The notes under the pieces are model-generated. The model ran no database searches, was not told the origin of the DNA, and saw nothing but the letters and a program-made list of their open reading frames with translations. Shown here one piece after another: positions 11,925 to 20,940 of a DNA stretch of 64,000 nt. A program made the translations under genes and the position numbers. Origin of the DNA: Astropecten irregularis. Lineage: Eukaryota; Echinodermata; Asteroidea; Paxillosida; Astropectinidae. The stretch is taken from NCBI GenBank assembly GCA_963971285.1, contig OZ020244.1, positions 9,548,001 through 9,612,000 of the forward strand, read 5' to 3'. Each line of letters opens with the position of its first letter. The first letter of the stretch is position 1.

Positions 11925-12783
11925 CTATGGAGGACAACTCCATAGGTGATCTTACGTATGTCACCAATTTGGGGGAACGAATGGCTCGTTACCTTCAATG
12001 AAAAGATAACTCACCTGTTATCTGTTTCAAAATCTACATCTAAATCATCTATTCGTCCTACCTTGTCTATGAACTCTACATCTCTTCAGGCAGTTAGTGA
12101 CATCAGGTTACTTGGTCTCGACATCACCAATAAACTCTCCTGGGACAAGTTCATCAGTGGTATTGCCAAAAGGGCCTCTCAACGTGTAGGTTGTCTATAC
12201 CATGCACGGAAATGCCTACCCCCTGTCATTCTGTACTTATACAAGACGACAATCCGCCCTGTTATAGAGTACTGTTGTCACATCTGGTCCGGTGCTCCAG
12301 CTTGTCACCTTTCTCTGTTGGACAGAATACAGCGTCGAGTTGTTAACCTGGTGGGCCAAGAATTGTCATCTTCCTTGGAACCCCTCTCACATCGTCGCAA
12401 TGTATTTTCACTGAGCCTGTTTTACAGATACTATCACGGCATGTGTTCCAATGGTCTTTCGTTGGTCGTCCCTGTTGACCGTCCCTCACAACGAACCACT
12501 CGCCTCTCAGTCAAATCCCATCCTCATACAGTCATGACTCCCAAATGCAGGTCCAAGGTGTATGCTACGAGTTTTTTTCCACGTACTGCTTCACTCTGGA
12601 ACTCCTTACCTGCATCCTGTTTCCCTGCTGTATATAATTTGTACAGTTCAAGTACAATGTGAATAGGCTTCTGTTATTTTAATTCTGTGCGCTTTCTTTT
12701 CCTTTCTCTTTCTTTTTTAGCCCTCACCTCGAGTGGCCTTTGTGCCTTGTGTTGGTCGACATCCAATAAAAAAGAAAAAACAA
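11925..12783 (+). mobile_element. 5'-truncated CR1/Jockey-group LINE, RT C-terminal part
   Basis: The plus frame to 12662 encodes the end of a non-LTR RT: WLVTFNEKITHLLSVS, then IRLLGLDITNKLSWDKFI (the LG-xx-ID block after the catalytic box), TIRPVIEYCCHIWSGAP, IQRRVVNLVG, and a C-terminal FFPRTASLWNSLP. The catalytic FADD is missing because of 5' truncation. The 3' end is a short UTR, AATAAAAAAG and an A-rich tail at about 12765-12785. Right after the tail, AGAGGGCACCGG resembles AGAGGAGACTGG at 7730-7741 (9 of 12), a candidate diverged target duplication in the Ty3 integrase. Confidence 0.88.
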
Positions 12784-13275
12784 AGAGGGCACCGGTAGCT
12801 TAGCTACAGAACAGCGTTCACATTGTCTAATCCACTCTTTAACGTCTCTAAACATAAATGGCCAAAAACAACGTCTGCGAATGAGAGACATGGTCCTCTC
12901 TTCGCCCTGATGACCAAAGTCGTTATGCAGGCTGTTCAGGATTTGAGACCTAAGACAAGAAGGAAGGACCACTTGGTTAAGAGTACCATGGACAGGGTCA
13001 TGAACTTCTCGATGGAGGACACCCTTGTCAAGCTTAAGACGCTTAGACTGCCTCAGTAAAACCTTGACGGCAGAAGATTCATGCTTCCTAGAGACTTGGT
13101 CTGACTTGTCTGACCTGTGGTACTGCAAGTATCGGCCAATATCAGGATCATCCTGTTGCAGTTTGGCTAACTCAGATCTAGGTAGAGATGGAAAAGAAGA
13201 AATAGGGGAAAGGACAAATGCATGCAAACGAGCAGCACACAGTTCGCCAACAGTGTTGAAAATCTTTACTTGCAA
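12784..13275 (-). pseudogene. Ty3/gypsy integrase zinc-binding region and RH-IN linker
   Basis: The minus frame carries an HHCC-type domain: HNDFGHQGEE (two His) followed by WIRQCERCSVAK (CxxC), the N-terminal DNA/multimer-binding domain of retroviral-type integrases. It is preceded by a charged linker with RYLQYHRSDKSDQV. The frame then runs into the A-rich LINE tail. The catalytic core continues at 7305-7741. Upstream the coding sequence is cut by a LINE 3'-end insertion at about 13276-13490. Confidence 0.88.
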
Positions 13276-13490
13276 AGTTGTACTTATTTATGTTTTGTTT
13301 TTTATATATCCACTTACGGCACCTTCAATACAAGCCACGGCTTCTGAAAGTGCCCCAATACTCTGTCCTTTAGTTATCATAGTTCTTTTGCTTTTGTTTA
13401 CGTTCTCTTATTTACTTTAACCTTTACATTCCAGTTAATTGTGATGTTACATTACAGAGTTGGAAATAAATGTGCTATTGCTATTGAAAG
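13276..13490 (+). mobile_element. LINE 3'-end fragment inserted in the Ty3 element
   Basis: T-rich sequence ending GTTGGAAATAAATGTGCTAT followed by TGCTATTG. It shares the TGGAAATAAATGT 3' signature with 1425-1465 and, on the other strand, 45668-45710. It separates the RNase H and integrase coding parts of the minus-strand Ty3 element. No RT remains. Confidence 0.6.
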
Positions 13491-14157
13491 GAAGATGGAG
13501 AGGCGTTGTGCAAGCTTTCCTCGGCTATTACTTCGGAGACAAAGACATCGGTTTGGTAACTCTCTGTCGGTTGTTGTCGAGAAAGTCAATCAGCATTGGA
13601 GTTCACAAGACCAGGTCGGTAATTAATGTTGAAATGATAGGGTGCCAAAGTGGTGCTCAGTAGCATTCAGCTTTGCCGTGTCGAGATGACTTAGCGGGTT
13701 GTTGTCTGTTACTCTGTTCTGACGGTGAAAACTGAACAATATAAGTAGTCCTTAAATTTTTCAGTTGTTGCCCACATCAGACCCAATAGTTCTAGCTTAC
13801 GAGAACTGTAATTTTCCTTGTTCTTCTCGTTTTCTCGCAGGCAACGACTGGCAAAGGCCCCAACCTTTTCCTCGCCATCTTGGACTTGTGACAAGACAGC
13901 GCCCAAGAAGGACAATCTCGCGTCCACATCAAGTACAAAGGGGAGGTAAAAGTTGGCAAAAGTAAGAATAGGGGGTTTGACAAAGCAGTCTGACAGATTT
14001 TGGTCCACTGTTTTCGAAACACTTTCGGTGAACACTGCTGCGTTTTACCAACCAAAGCATGAAGCGGTGCAGCTATGCCTGCAAAGTCCTTGATGTACTT
14101 ACGGTAATAGCTTGCAAAGCCTAGGAAAGAACGCAGTTGTTTGGTGGTGCGAGGCAC
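13491..14157 (-). pseudogene. Ty3/gypsy RT connection and RNase H domain
   Basis: Minus strand. The upstream part has RTTKQLRSFLGFASYYRKYI, the conserved RT-thumb/connection block. The downstream frame (13709-14035) has FVLDVDARLSFLGAVLSQ (first RNase H Asp) and ENYSSRKLELLGLMWA (catalytic Glu region). The RNase H C-terminus continues in decayed form to about 13491, with SHLDTAKLNATE readable. Frameshifts separate these parts, so it cannot be expressed as one polyprotein. Confidence 0.88.
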
Positions 14158-14229
14158 AGGCCATTCAACAATTGCCTTTGTTTTCTCTGAGTTGGAAGCA
14201 ATGCCAAGTGGAGAAAAATTGTGACCCAG

Positions 14230-14950
14230 TTAGTTGATTTCTTTGCAAAAGAGATGGCACTTAGAGGGCTTAAGTTTGAGATTGTGTTGCCTCAACCTAC
14301 AGAAAACGGTGTCAAGATGTTGTAAGTGCTCATCAAAAGTTTTCGAGAAGATGCATACATCATCAAGATAGACAAAAATGAGCTGATACATGAGGTCACC
14401 CATACATCTCTGCATCAATCTCTGAAATGTAGCAGAGGCACCACACAGACCAAAAGGCATCCGGGTGTACTCACAATCCCATGGGAGTAATAAAGGCTGT
14501 CTTCTCTCTGTCAGACTCCCGAACCCGCACCTGATGGTATCCGCTGGCCAAGTCCAGTGATGAGAAAAATCGGGCACCATCGATAAGCTCCTCAATGCGA
14601 GGGAGAAGAAAAGTATCCTTCTCAGTTACAGCATTGAGGCGTCGATAATCGACACACATGCGAAGGCGACCATTCTTCTTCCTGACAAGGACAATGGGTG
14701 AGGCATAATGACTGTGACTTTCCTGGATGATATCGTAAGTGAGTAGCTTCCGAATGTGTTTTTTGACTTCTTCGTACTGATTGGGGGGAATACGTCTATA
14801 AGTCTGAGAAATGGGTTGTGAAGTAGAGGTTTCTATGTGATGTTCAACAGTCTTGGTGTCACCCAAGTCAAAATCACGAGTGGCAAAGATGTCCTTATGT
14901 TTCTCAAGTAGGTATTGTTTTTTAATGCAGTTGTTCTGGACTGCCATCAA
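14230..14950 (-). pseudogene. Ty3/gypsy reverse transcriptase
   Basis: Minus strand. In order: THRxxPxQ-like YRRIPPNQYEEVKKHI, SPIVLVRKKNGRLRMCVDYR, RRLNAV, FFSSLDLASGYHQVRV (first catalytic Asp), TAFITPMGL, then after a frameshift near 14480 MPFGLCGASATFQRLMQ, QLIFVYLDDVCIFS (YLDD catalytic pair) and LKLKPSKCHLF. These are the standard RT blocks of Ty3/gypsy elements. All catalytic Asp residues survive, but the frame is broken. It lies between the protease remnant (14995-15534) and the connection/RNase H part. Confidence 0.93.
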
Positions 14951-14994
14951 AGCTGGATATGTCTACAGCATCCAAATGAGTAGGAGAGAGACAT

Positions 14995-15534
14995 TCAGCT
15001 TTTAGTGACTTTAATTTCTTGTGAAGTTATTTGAAATTCAACCTCCAGTGAATCAGTAACTACATGATCAACTCTACGAAGAACACCTATCCGCGTTCTA
15101 GGACATAAAACAAAACCAGGAAGAAAAGAAAGATTGTCAATCCTAACTGGAACAGTTTTGACAACCTGTACTGAAGAAGATGCAACAATAACAGCTGTTT
15201 GAAAAGGCAAATGTGGGGAGATCCAACCTTGGATAGTAACAGAGGTATTGGATGGAATATAAACATATTGACTTGAAGACCGGACAAAGGTCACAGAATC
15301 CTGTTCCCTGTCCTGGGCATCGATCTGCATACAGAGAGCATTAACCAAGGGAGTCAAAACATTCATCCCAAGGAGACCTGGAACTAGCTGTTTATGTTTC
15401 TTGATGCTGGCATCTACTGCATCACGTACAACTAGGAAAACCATTTGAGGTAGAGGTACTCCGTCACAGTTTACGTCTAGCTCCAAGTACCCAGTGTAAG
15501 GTATGTCAAGGCCATTAGCATCAGTTATGCGCAA
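14995..15534 (-). pseudogene. Ty3/gypsy protease region, active-site segment missing
   Basis: The minus frame reads ITDANGLDIPYTGYLELDVN, then VPLPQMVFLVVRDAV and LVPGLLGMNVLTPLV, the C-terminal half of the retropepsin-like domain seen in animal Ty3/gypsy elements, followed by the PR-RT spacer. The D-T/S-G triad expected some 40-60 residues earlier is not readable in any minus frame of 15535-15660, which joins almost directly to the zinc-knuckle region. I infer a deletion of the catalytic part. Confidence 0.75.
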
Positions 15535-15659
15535 TCAAGGGTTGTTGGATTTAAATTCAGTCCCTTGTCCGAGAGAGGAGTCAGTTTTCCTTATTGGTCG
15601 GAGGTCTCTCTGGTTTCCTAAGGTCTTCTATTGTGTCAAGTGCTTACTTAAGTTGGCGC

Positions 15660-15720
15660 TTGAAACATTTCTCAGTTGTATGCCTCATCTTGTTACAAAA
15701 TGTGCAAGTTGTTGTTTGTC
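15660..15720 (-). pseudogene. Gag zinc knuckle
   Basis: The minus strand reads CTFCNKMRHTTEKC, a C-x2-C-x4-H-x4-C knuckle (codons 15665-15706), the nucleocapsid RNA-binding motif of Ty3/gypsy Gag. It lies between the gag body (16242-16833) and the protease remnant, as expected for order. The body and knuckle are separated by a TTAA MITE. Confidence 0.8.
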
Positions 15721-15825
15721 TTTTGACTGTAGGTGTGTTCGGCTTAGATTGTGACAACCGTTGTACAAGGACAGTCGATTCATCAAGTTGTTTTTGTTGA
15801 TGGTCGATCTGTTCTTGCTGCTTAA

Positions 15826-16173
15826 AGGTAGCATCACACTTTGGTTTTTATCAAAGAAATACAGATTCATGGGCAAAAATACCAAAACAGATACAGTAAC
15901 AGTCATCTGTGAAAATATCAGTCCCATACGGTGCCCCCTTTTTGAGGAATCGGTGAAAAACAGCCATAGTATTTCTTAAGTCTTTTCTCTTTTATTTTTG
16001 ATCTTTTAACAGATTTGCGGTCGTTGTTTTACTAATTTCTGGATAAATTCACCCTTTCAGGCGGAAATATTTTAACGGTAGGTTTCTACTAGCCTCATCT
16101 TCATACCCTGAAAGTTATACGTAAATCTGTGAAAAATTCTGTTTAAGCCTCTTACCAAAGTATGATACAACCT
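15826..16173. mobile_element. TTAA-type MITE, full-length copy inside gag
   Basis: A 348-bp element starting AGGTAGCATCACACTTTGG and ending with the inverse CCAAAGTATGATACAACCT. TTAA is duplicated exactly on both sides (15822-15825 and 16174-16177). It is homologous over its full length to 54691-55039. The right half also matches the shorter copies at 34 and 25697, whose left halves differ. It splits the Ty3 gag, so it is younger than that element. Confidence 0.9.
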
Positions 16174-16241
16174 TTAACCATTATGTCAAGGAGTGACTTG
16201 ATACTGGGCAGAGTAATTGCTGACAGCCACCGACAAGGACG

Positions 16242-16833
16242 ATGATATGGCCCCTTCAGGCTCCTCGGAAAGACGTCAATCTCGGGAAGTTCACGGAGCT
16301 TGCCCTTCAAATATTTTCGAAGGAGAGGATTATAAACCCCTTCTGCGAACTGGTCCTTGAGAAGGTGTTCTCGCTTCTACATCAGTTGGGGAGACTTCCT
16401 AACGGCCTTATTGAACAGATCAAGAAGAGAGTTAGAGAAAGTGGCAAGTGTATCATCAGGTGTCTGTTTCCGTTCGAAGAATGGCTTTTGCTTACTAACA
16501 GAGGATGAATGATCCCCAAATGTGTCTCTAAGAACCTTAAAGTGCATCTAGGCTTGCAATCTTATGGTACTTCGCTTCTTCTCTTGCAGCACCAGTAAGA
16601 TATTGAAGAACGAAGTCTACCTCGGCCTTCTTGGTCATAGCACGGGCCTTATTGGCAGCAGTCACATTATATATCCAGTCTTCAAGTTTTACATCAGACA
16701 GGGGTCCAGAATAAGTCAGAGGCTTCTTCTGATTAGGGATCAAAACGTATGATTGAGTTTTAGCCTTAACGAATACCTGTGTTTGATGAAATAAAGACGT
16801 CAACTCTTCAATTTGATCCCAGAGGTTGGACAT
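16242..16833 (-). pseudogene. Ty3/gypsy Gag body
   Basis: The minus frame starting at 16833 opens MSNLWDQIEELTSLFHQ, then PLTYSGPLSDVKLEDWIYNV and VDFVLQYLTGAAREEAKYH, the capsid-like pattern of animal Ty3/gypsy Gag (a W-containing block followed by L-x-G-A-A-R/K). A frameshift near 16540 moves the rest (DDTLATFSNSLLDLF and LKDQFAEGV, about 16260-16500) to another frame. The start ATG at 16833 is plausible as the true Gag start. Confidence 0.8.
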
Positions 16834-18034
16834 ACTCGGGGCCGCTTTTGCCCCTTCGGACTTTTAGCCATGATCAAGATTAGGAAAACCTTTTGAGTAC
16901 TAGGGAGAAATGTGATTAGTACACAGACACTAAAGCCAAATTACAGATGCAGAAGCATTCGACCTAACAGTAGCATAGCGCAGCAGTATCTTGGCACTTA
17001 TGCAACGCACTAAAAGCCTGGTGTGCTGGGAGACAATTGGTCTGAGAGAGAGAAGAAGGCATGAACAGAGCAGTCCTATAGCAGCAAAGTATCTCTAGTT
17101 TGCACAAACAGCATAAAAAACAACTATATTGGAAAAACACAACTGCCGAAGAGGTATTAAATGCGCAGAAAGCACAAAACCAAAAGACTTGTCACATCAA
17201 AATGACCTAAAACGATGTTCCAAAACTGGTTAACATTCGAAATTTTGGGACACAGAGTGTGAGAAATGCTCAAAGTATCAATGCAATTAGAATGTCTGTC
17301 AAATAGCACAAATATCAAAGCAATTATCAAATGAGGAAAAATTTAGGATTAGCAAATCGATTCACAATAAAGCGTCATCACTACTAATAATGCAGCATAC
17401 AAAATGGAGATACAAATATTCTCATATGATTATTATGACTATTATTTTATTTTCCAGTTCCTAGAATGCAAATGCAAATCACAAAAATAAACAGTACCAA
17501 CAGCAAGAAAAATGAAAAAAATACTTCACTCTGGTCGAGGGATCCGACGCAAAACTACGTAGGCTTACCAGTACTGTGAAGTTCAGTGAGCACAGTTCAA
17601 ATGTTCACAATGATGCCAGTTCGGATGGAGAACACGAAGTCGTCCATGATCAGATGCTTGCGGCGACTGAAGGAGTTCTGTTCCATCAAATAAAACTATG
17701 TAGCAAACAGCAAACTCCCTTGATGGCGGAGGGTGGCGAGGAGTCCAAGGGCTTCAGCTCCAGGCTCCCAAGAGACGATTCCTCGCGTCAAGGAACTTGT
17801 GCTGGATCACGATCGGATAAGCTTTGTCCAGCCAAAAAACTGCAGGAACCAGCAAACTCCCTTGATGGCAAAGTGGGGGCTTCAACTCCAGGCTGCAGCT
17901 GCTGAGGGAGGAGTCCTCGTCACGGTAGTGGTACAGGGAAGGCAGCAGAGTCACCAGCAAGACCTCTCCATTGTAAGGCAGCGTCTGGACATCCGGGCTT
18001 CAAGTCATCCCCGTTGATTGTTCCCTTATTATTT
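16834..18034. other. 5' leader side of the Ty3 element, no LTR recognised
   Basis: About 1.2 kb upstream of gag. I could not find a matching LTR pair or a primer-binding site. A diverged direct duplication with a 142-bp period is visible: AGCAAACTCCCTTGATGGC occurs at about 17707 and 17849, each followed by GGCTTCA and CTCCAGGCT. The opposite end of the element (7320) is truncated, so no second LTR may remain. Confidence 0.45.
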
Positions 18035-18228
18035 TTGACTGTCGTTCACCCTTAATTATTTTGTCTCACCACCAAATCGAAAAGTGGATAGATGACTATC
18101 CTGCCGACTACGCCAAGTCGGGTGGTTCCACTTATAAAGAAGACAAGGTGGAGGACATAACGTTTTGCATTTCTTCGCAATATTCATGGATGTTTTAATA
18201 TGGTACATATAAAAAGAACGACAGTCAA
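18035..18228. repeat. Short element or hairpin with 13-bp inverted ends
   Basis: TTGACTGTCGTTC at 18035-18047 is exactly inverted as GAACGACAGTCAA at 18216-18228. The 194-bp interval is non-coding. It could be a small MITE or the edge of an LTR; no clear target duplication separates these. Confidence 0.4.
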
Positions 18229-18575
18229 TATAAAGGAATTAGGGATCGCACTGTCTGCAAAAGCAAAAAGAGAATAAATCCATATAAGTATGTTTGTAGA
18301 TAAATTTATAAATACAACATTTCGTTTATCATTTTCATAATCAGTATTTAAAGCACTATAAACCTAAACAAAGTTGTAATGATTTGATAGAAAGGAACCA
18401 AATTAATTATCAACAAGATTTTGTACCGTTTTATTGGCACTGTTTAAAATAATAACCAAATACATTTCGGATTTTGCAGGTACATTGTTTGATCTAAATA
18501 ATACTTTTCGGTGAGGTGGCTCGGCCACGACTACATGTAATGTACGGCAGCAAAAATAATGTCACCGTCAATTCA
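18229..18575. other. No recognised feature
   Basis: AT-rich spacer between the Ty3-related region and the 3' end of the split LINE. Nothing identifiable. Confidence 0.45.
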
Positions 18576-18735
18576 ATCATCATCATCATTTCTCTCTGTG
18601 TCAAAAAGCACACAAGGCCAAGACATCATTCCTCCACTGAGTTCGGTCTGCAGCTGCACAACGTGCTGAGTTCCACGTGCTACAGCCTGCGCCGTTTCGC
18701 TCCACCCCACCATTCGCCGCCAAGTTGTTTTTGGG
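18576..18735 (-). pseudogene. C-terminal end of the RTE-like LINE ORF, separated from its body
   Basis: The minus strand reads NLAANGGVERNG, then AAADRTQWRNDVLALCAF and a stop at about 18596. The DRTxWRxxVxALC pattern is the usual extreme C-terminus of this RTE-like family. It is followed by a GATGATGATGATT tail that marks the LINE 3' end. The body of the same LINE is at 29521-31440 on the same strand. Joining the two across the insertion at 18736-29517, counting the duplicated target once, gives one uninterrupted frame through TGPPKNNLAANG. Confidence 0.88.
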
Positions 18736-18736
18736 C

Positions 18737-19155
18737 ACCCGATACTCACAAACTGTGTCAGAAACTACTGTCAAAAGGGACAAATTTCGCATCAGTCTTA
18801 CCGACAAAGATTACAATCTGTATAATCTGGGTTAAGATCAGTGTCAGTAACAACTGACACTGAGGGTAATCTCCATTCAGTCCTATGCAGTATGTGGGTT
18901 GCTTTGGACAGAGAGCGAGCATGCGCAGTTAATTATCCTTCGTGGATCCTGGCTGCTGCCTGCCTGTAGCTGTATGCAATGCGCCAATGCAATTTGTACG
19001 TAAACATGTATTCCGGTCGTGTCCATTTTTATGTTGAATACAGAGATTTTGTAAGGCTTTCTACGACTCTTGATCATGATTGATCGATTCAATGGTAAGT
19101 CTTTTCCCAAATATAACTGTGTTGGCGTGTAAATGTGAAACACTGAGGTTATGAT
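18737..19155 (+). repeat. Left terminal inverted repeat of the 10.8-kb element
   Basis: Inverted partner of 29098-29516. Both translate to an almost identical minus/plus frame (containing IMIKSRRKPYKISVFNIKM), which simply reflects the sequence similarity. An inner 12-bp inverted pair, AGTGTCAGTAAC against the nearby TGACACT, lies at about 18840-18860. Confidence 0.88.
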
Positions 19156-20277
19156 ACGCGTTTTTATTTTGTTTTTGTCCTGTTTTGGGTTTGTTGTTTT
19201 GGGGAAAATTGTAGGGATGGGGTCACCTAGGGCCTAACGTTAGTGCCTCATCTATTTCGTGAATAACTGAAATTAGGCTACATTAGTCATGTCAGCCTAT
19301 AGTTACATTACTACAGTCTACATCCATAATGAGGAGTACTACTACTAGGCCTATAGTATATAGTAGGCCCTATGGCAGTGTGTATTTTGCCGGCGCCAGC
19401 AATCTTCCTGCAAACGCTAAATATTTTGCCTTTCTCATTCCATATTGGCTAATGATTGCAGTACTAAAGTAGAATGTATCTCCGGCAAAATAACCTTTAG
19501 AGAAAGAAGACCGGCTTGGCCAACAAGAAGAATGCATTACGGATCCGGCAAAATATACACTTCCTTTTTATATCGTCAGTGTACCTGTTTTCGAGTTAGG
19601 CCCATTTAGTTTTCAAGCCAAGGCTTGTCACTGTTACTTAGCATGCTTAGCGACGTGCAGGCCTGTACTACAAAACCAGTTGATTTGTTGTGTGTACGGT
19701 ATGTGCTCCACTGCAAGCCAAACTACAGTGCCAACACTCAATAACAGTTTACTTCTTTTTGTAACTTTTTGTCTTGCCTTCAATAAATGCTTACACCCTC
19801 GAAAACCGGTACAAAGTAGTAGTCCTGCTGCATGGTACTGTAACATTAGGCCCTAGGCATATATGGGGGGTTACCGGAGATTAGTACACTCAGGGTAGCT
19901 GGTACCCAGCTTCTACAGTAAACTAACTCACCTAAATACGACTCTGTCATCTAGTATTGGGTCAGGTACCAGCTAGCCTGAGAGCACTAAACTGAGGTAG
20001 TAACCCCCATATAGGACTAGTAGGCCTTCTATTACACTACAGTTTTACTTTCTATCTAGCTAGCACTTTGTAGCAGTAAAGGCTAGACCCCTACTATATG
20101 CCTACTACTAGTTGCGATGATCGTAACCATTGGTCTGACCATGGAGGAATTCCTCCTTGGTCACTGGAACTGGGACCTCTGTCCCATATCAGACAATTAA
20201 AGGGTTACGATAATCGGAACTATAGCTAGTAGTACTAGTAGTATGGGGCCTATACTGCTAGTACTTTCGTAGGCCTG
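19156..20277. other. Subterminal region with TAGGCCTA/CTAGTAC words and two foldback repeats
   Basis: Non-coding. At 19858-20015 an imperfect foldback starts TATATGGGGGGTTACCGGAG and ends with AGTAACCCCCATATA. Its core (TTCTACAGTAAACTAACTC) resembles 28315-28390 on the other side of the element. At 20112-20215 a smaller foldback carries CGATGATCGTAACC against GGTTACGATAATCG, and a central GGAGGAATTCCTCC. The rest is built from short palindromic words. Confidence 0.55.
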
Positions 20278-20425
20278 GGGCCGATTTCACTAACGCTTTG
20301 CGATCATCGTAAAGCCCAAATCCATCGCTAAACGGAGAATCGATCGCTGCTTTGTATAGCAATTTTCTTTTTAGTGATGGATTTGGGCTTTAGCGATGAT
20401 CGCAAAGCGTTAGTGAAATCGGTCC
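20278..20425. mobile_element. CWG-target MITE, family A, copy 2
   Basis: A 148-bp palindromic copy of the element at 10757. It begins GGGCCGATTTCACTAACGC and ends GCGTTAGTGAAATCGGTCC. CTG lies on the left (20275-20277) and CAG on the right (20426-20428), where family B follows immediately. Confidence 0.88.
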
Positions 20426-20428
20426 CAG

Positions 20429-20564
20429 GGGTCGATTTCACCAAACTCATCGCAATTCGTTGGAATTATGATGCATTGCAGCTGCACGAGAATTCGTATA
20501 CATATGATGGTTATCCTTCGTAACTCGAGTTATTATCGATCGTAGGGCTTCCTGAAATCAACCT
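20429..20564 (+). mobile_element. CWG-target MITE, family B, copy 1
   Basis: A 136-bp element beginning GGGTCGATTTCACCAAACTC and ending CTGAAATCAACCT, followed by CTG (20565-20567). It shares its first 13 bases with family A, but its interior (ATGATGCATTGCAGC, then ATGGTTATCCTTCG) is different and matches 34049-34195 in the other orientation. The outer flanks of the A+B pair are CTG on both sides. Confidence 0.85.
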
Positions 20565-20940
20565 CTGTAACTATGCCGATATTAAAACAGATGCACCGCT
20601 ATGCTTAGATCTTAGATCTGAGAATCGAATCTGTCTATGAAACCGGTTACCAAACACCTAATCAGCAGTTTTCTTTTGACTGCCAAATAACTCTGTTAAG
20701 GAAGTTAACATTTTCCTTCTTATTCTGATGTTGATGTCAACCACAATATGAAGATTATAGAACACATAATAATGTTCATGTGTACTACATGTTTACTTAT
20801 TTTTGTGAAACAATAGATCTGTGAATGACAACAGCTAAATTGTATTAATGGGCAGTAGCTGCACTATACATTATATCTTTCATCATTGTTTTCACTTCAG
20901 CATGTCTTGATACAACCCTGCTGAGTATGTATTGGCCTGA
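20565..20940. other. No recognised feature
   Basis: AT-rich interior of the 10.8-kb element. Nothing identifiable. Confidence 0.45.

Noticed and set aside
16834-18034. Search for an LTR matching the region left of 7320
   Set aside because: No shared sequence was found by eye. The left end of the element is truncated within the integrase.
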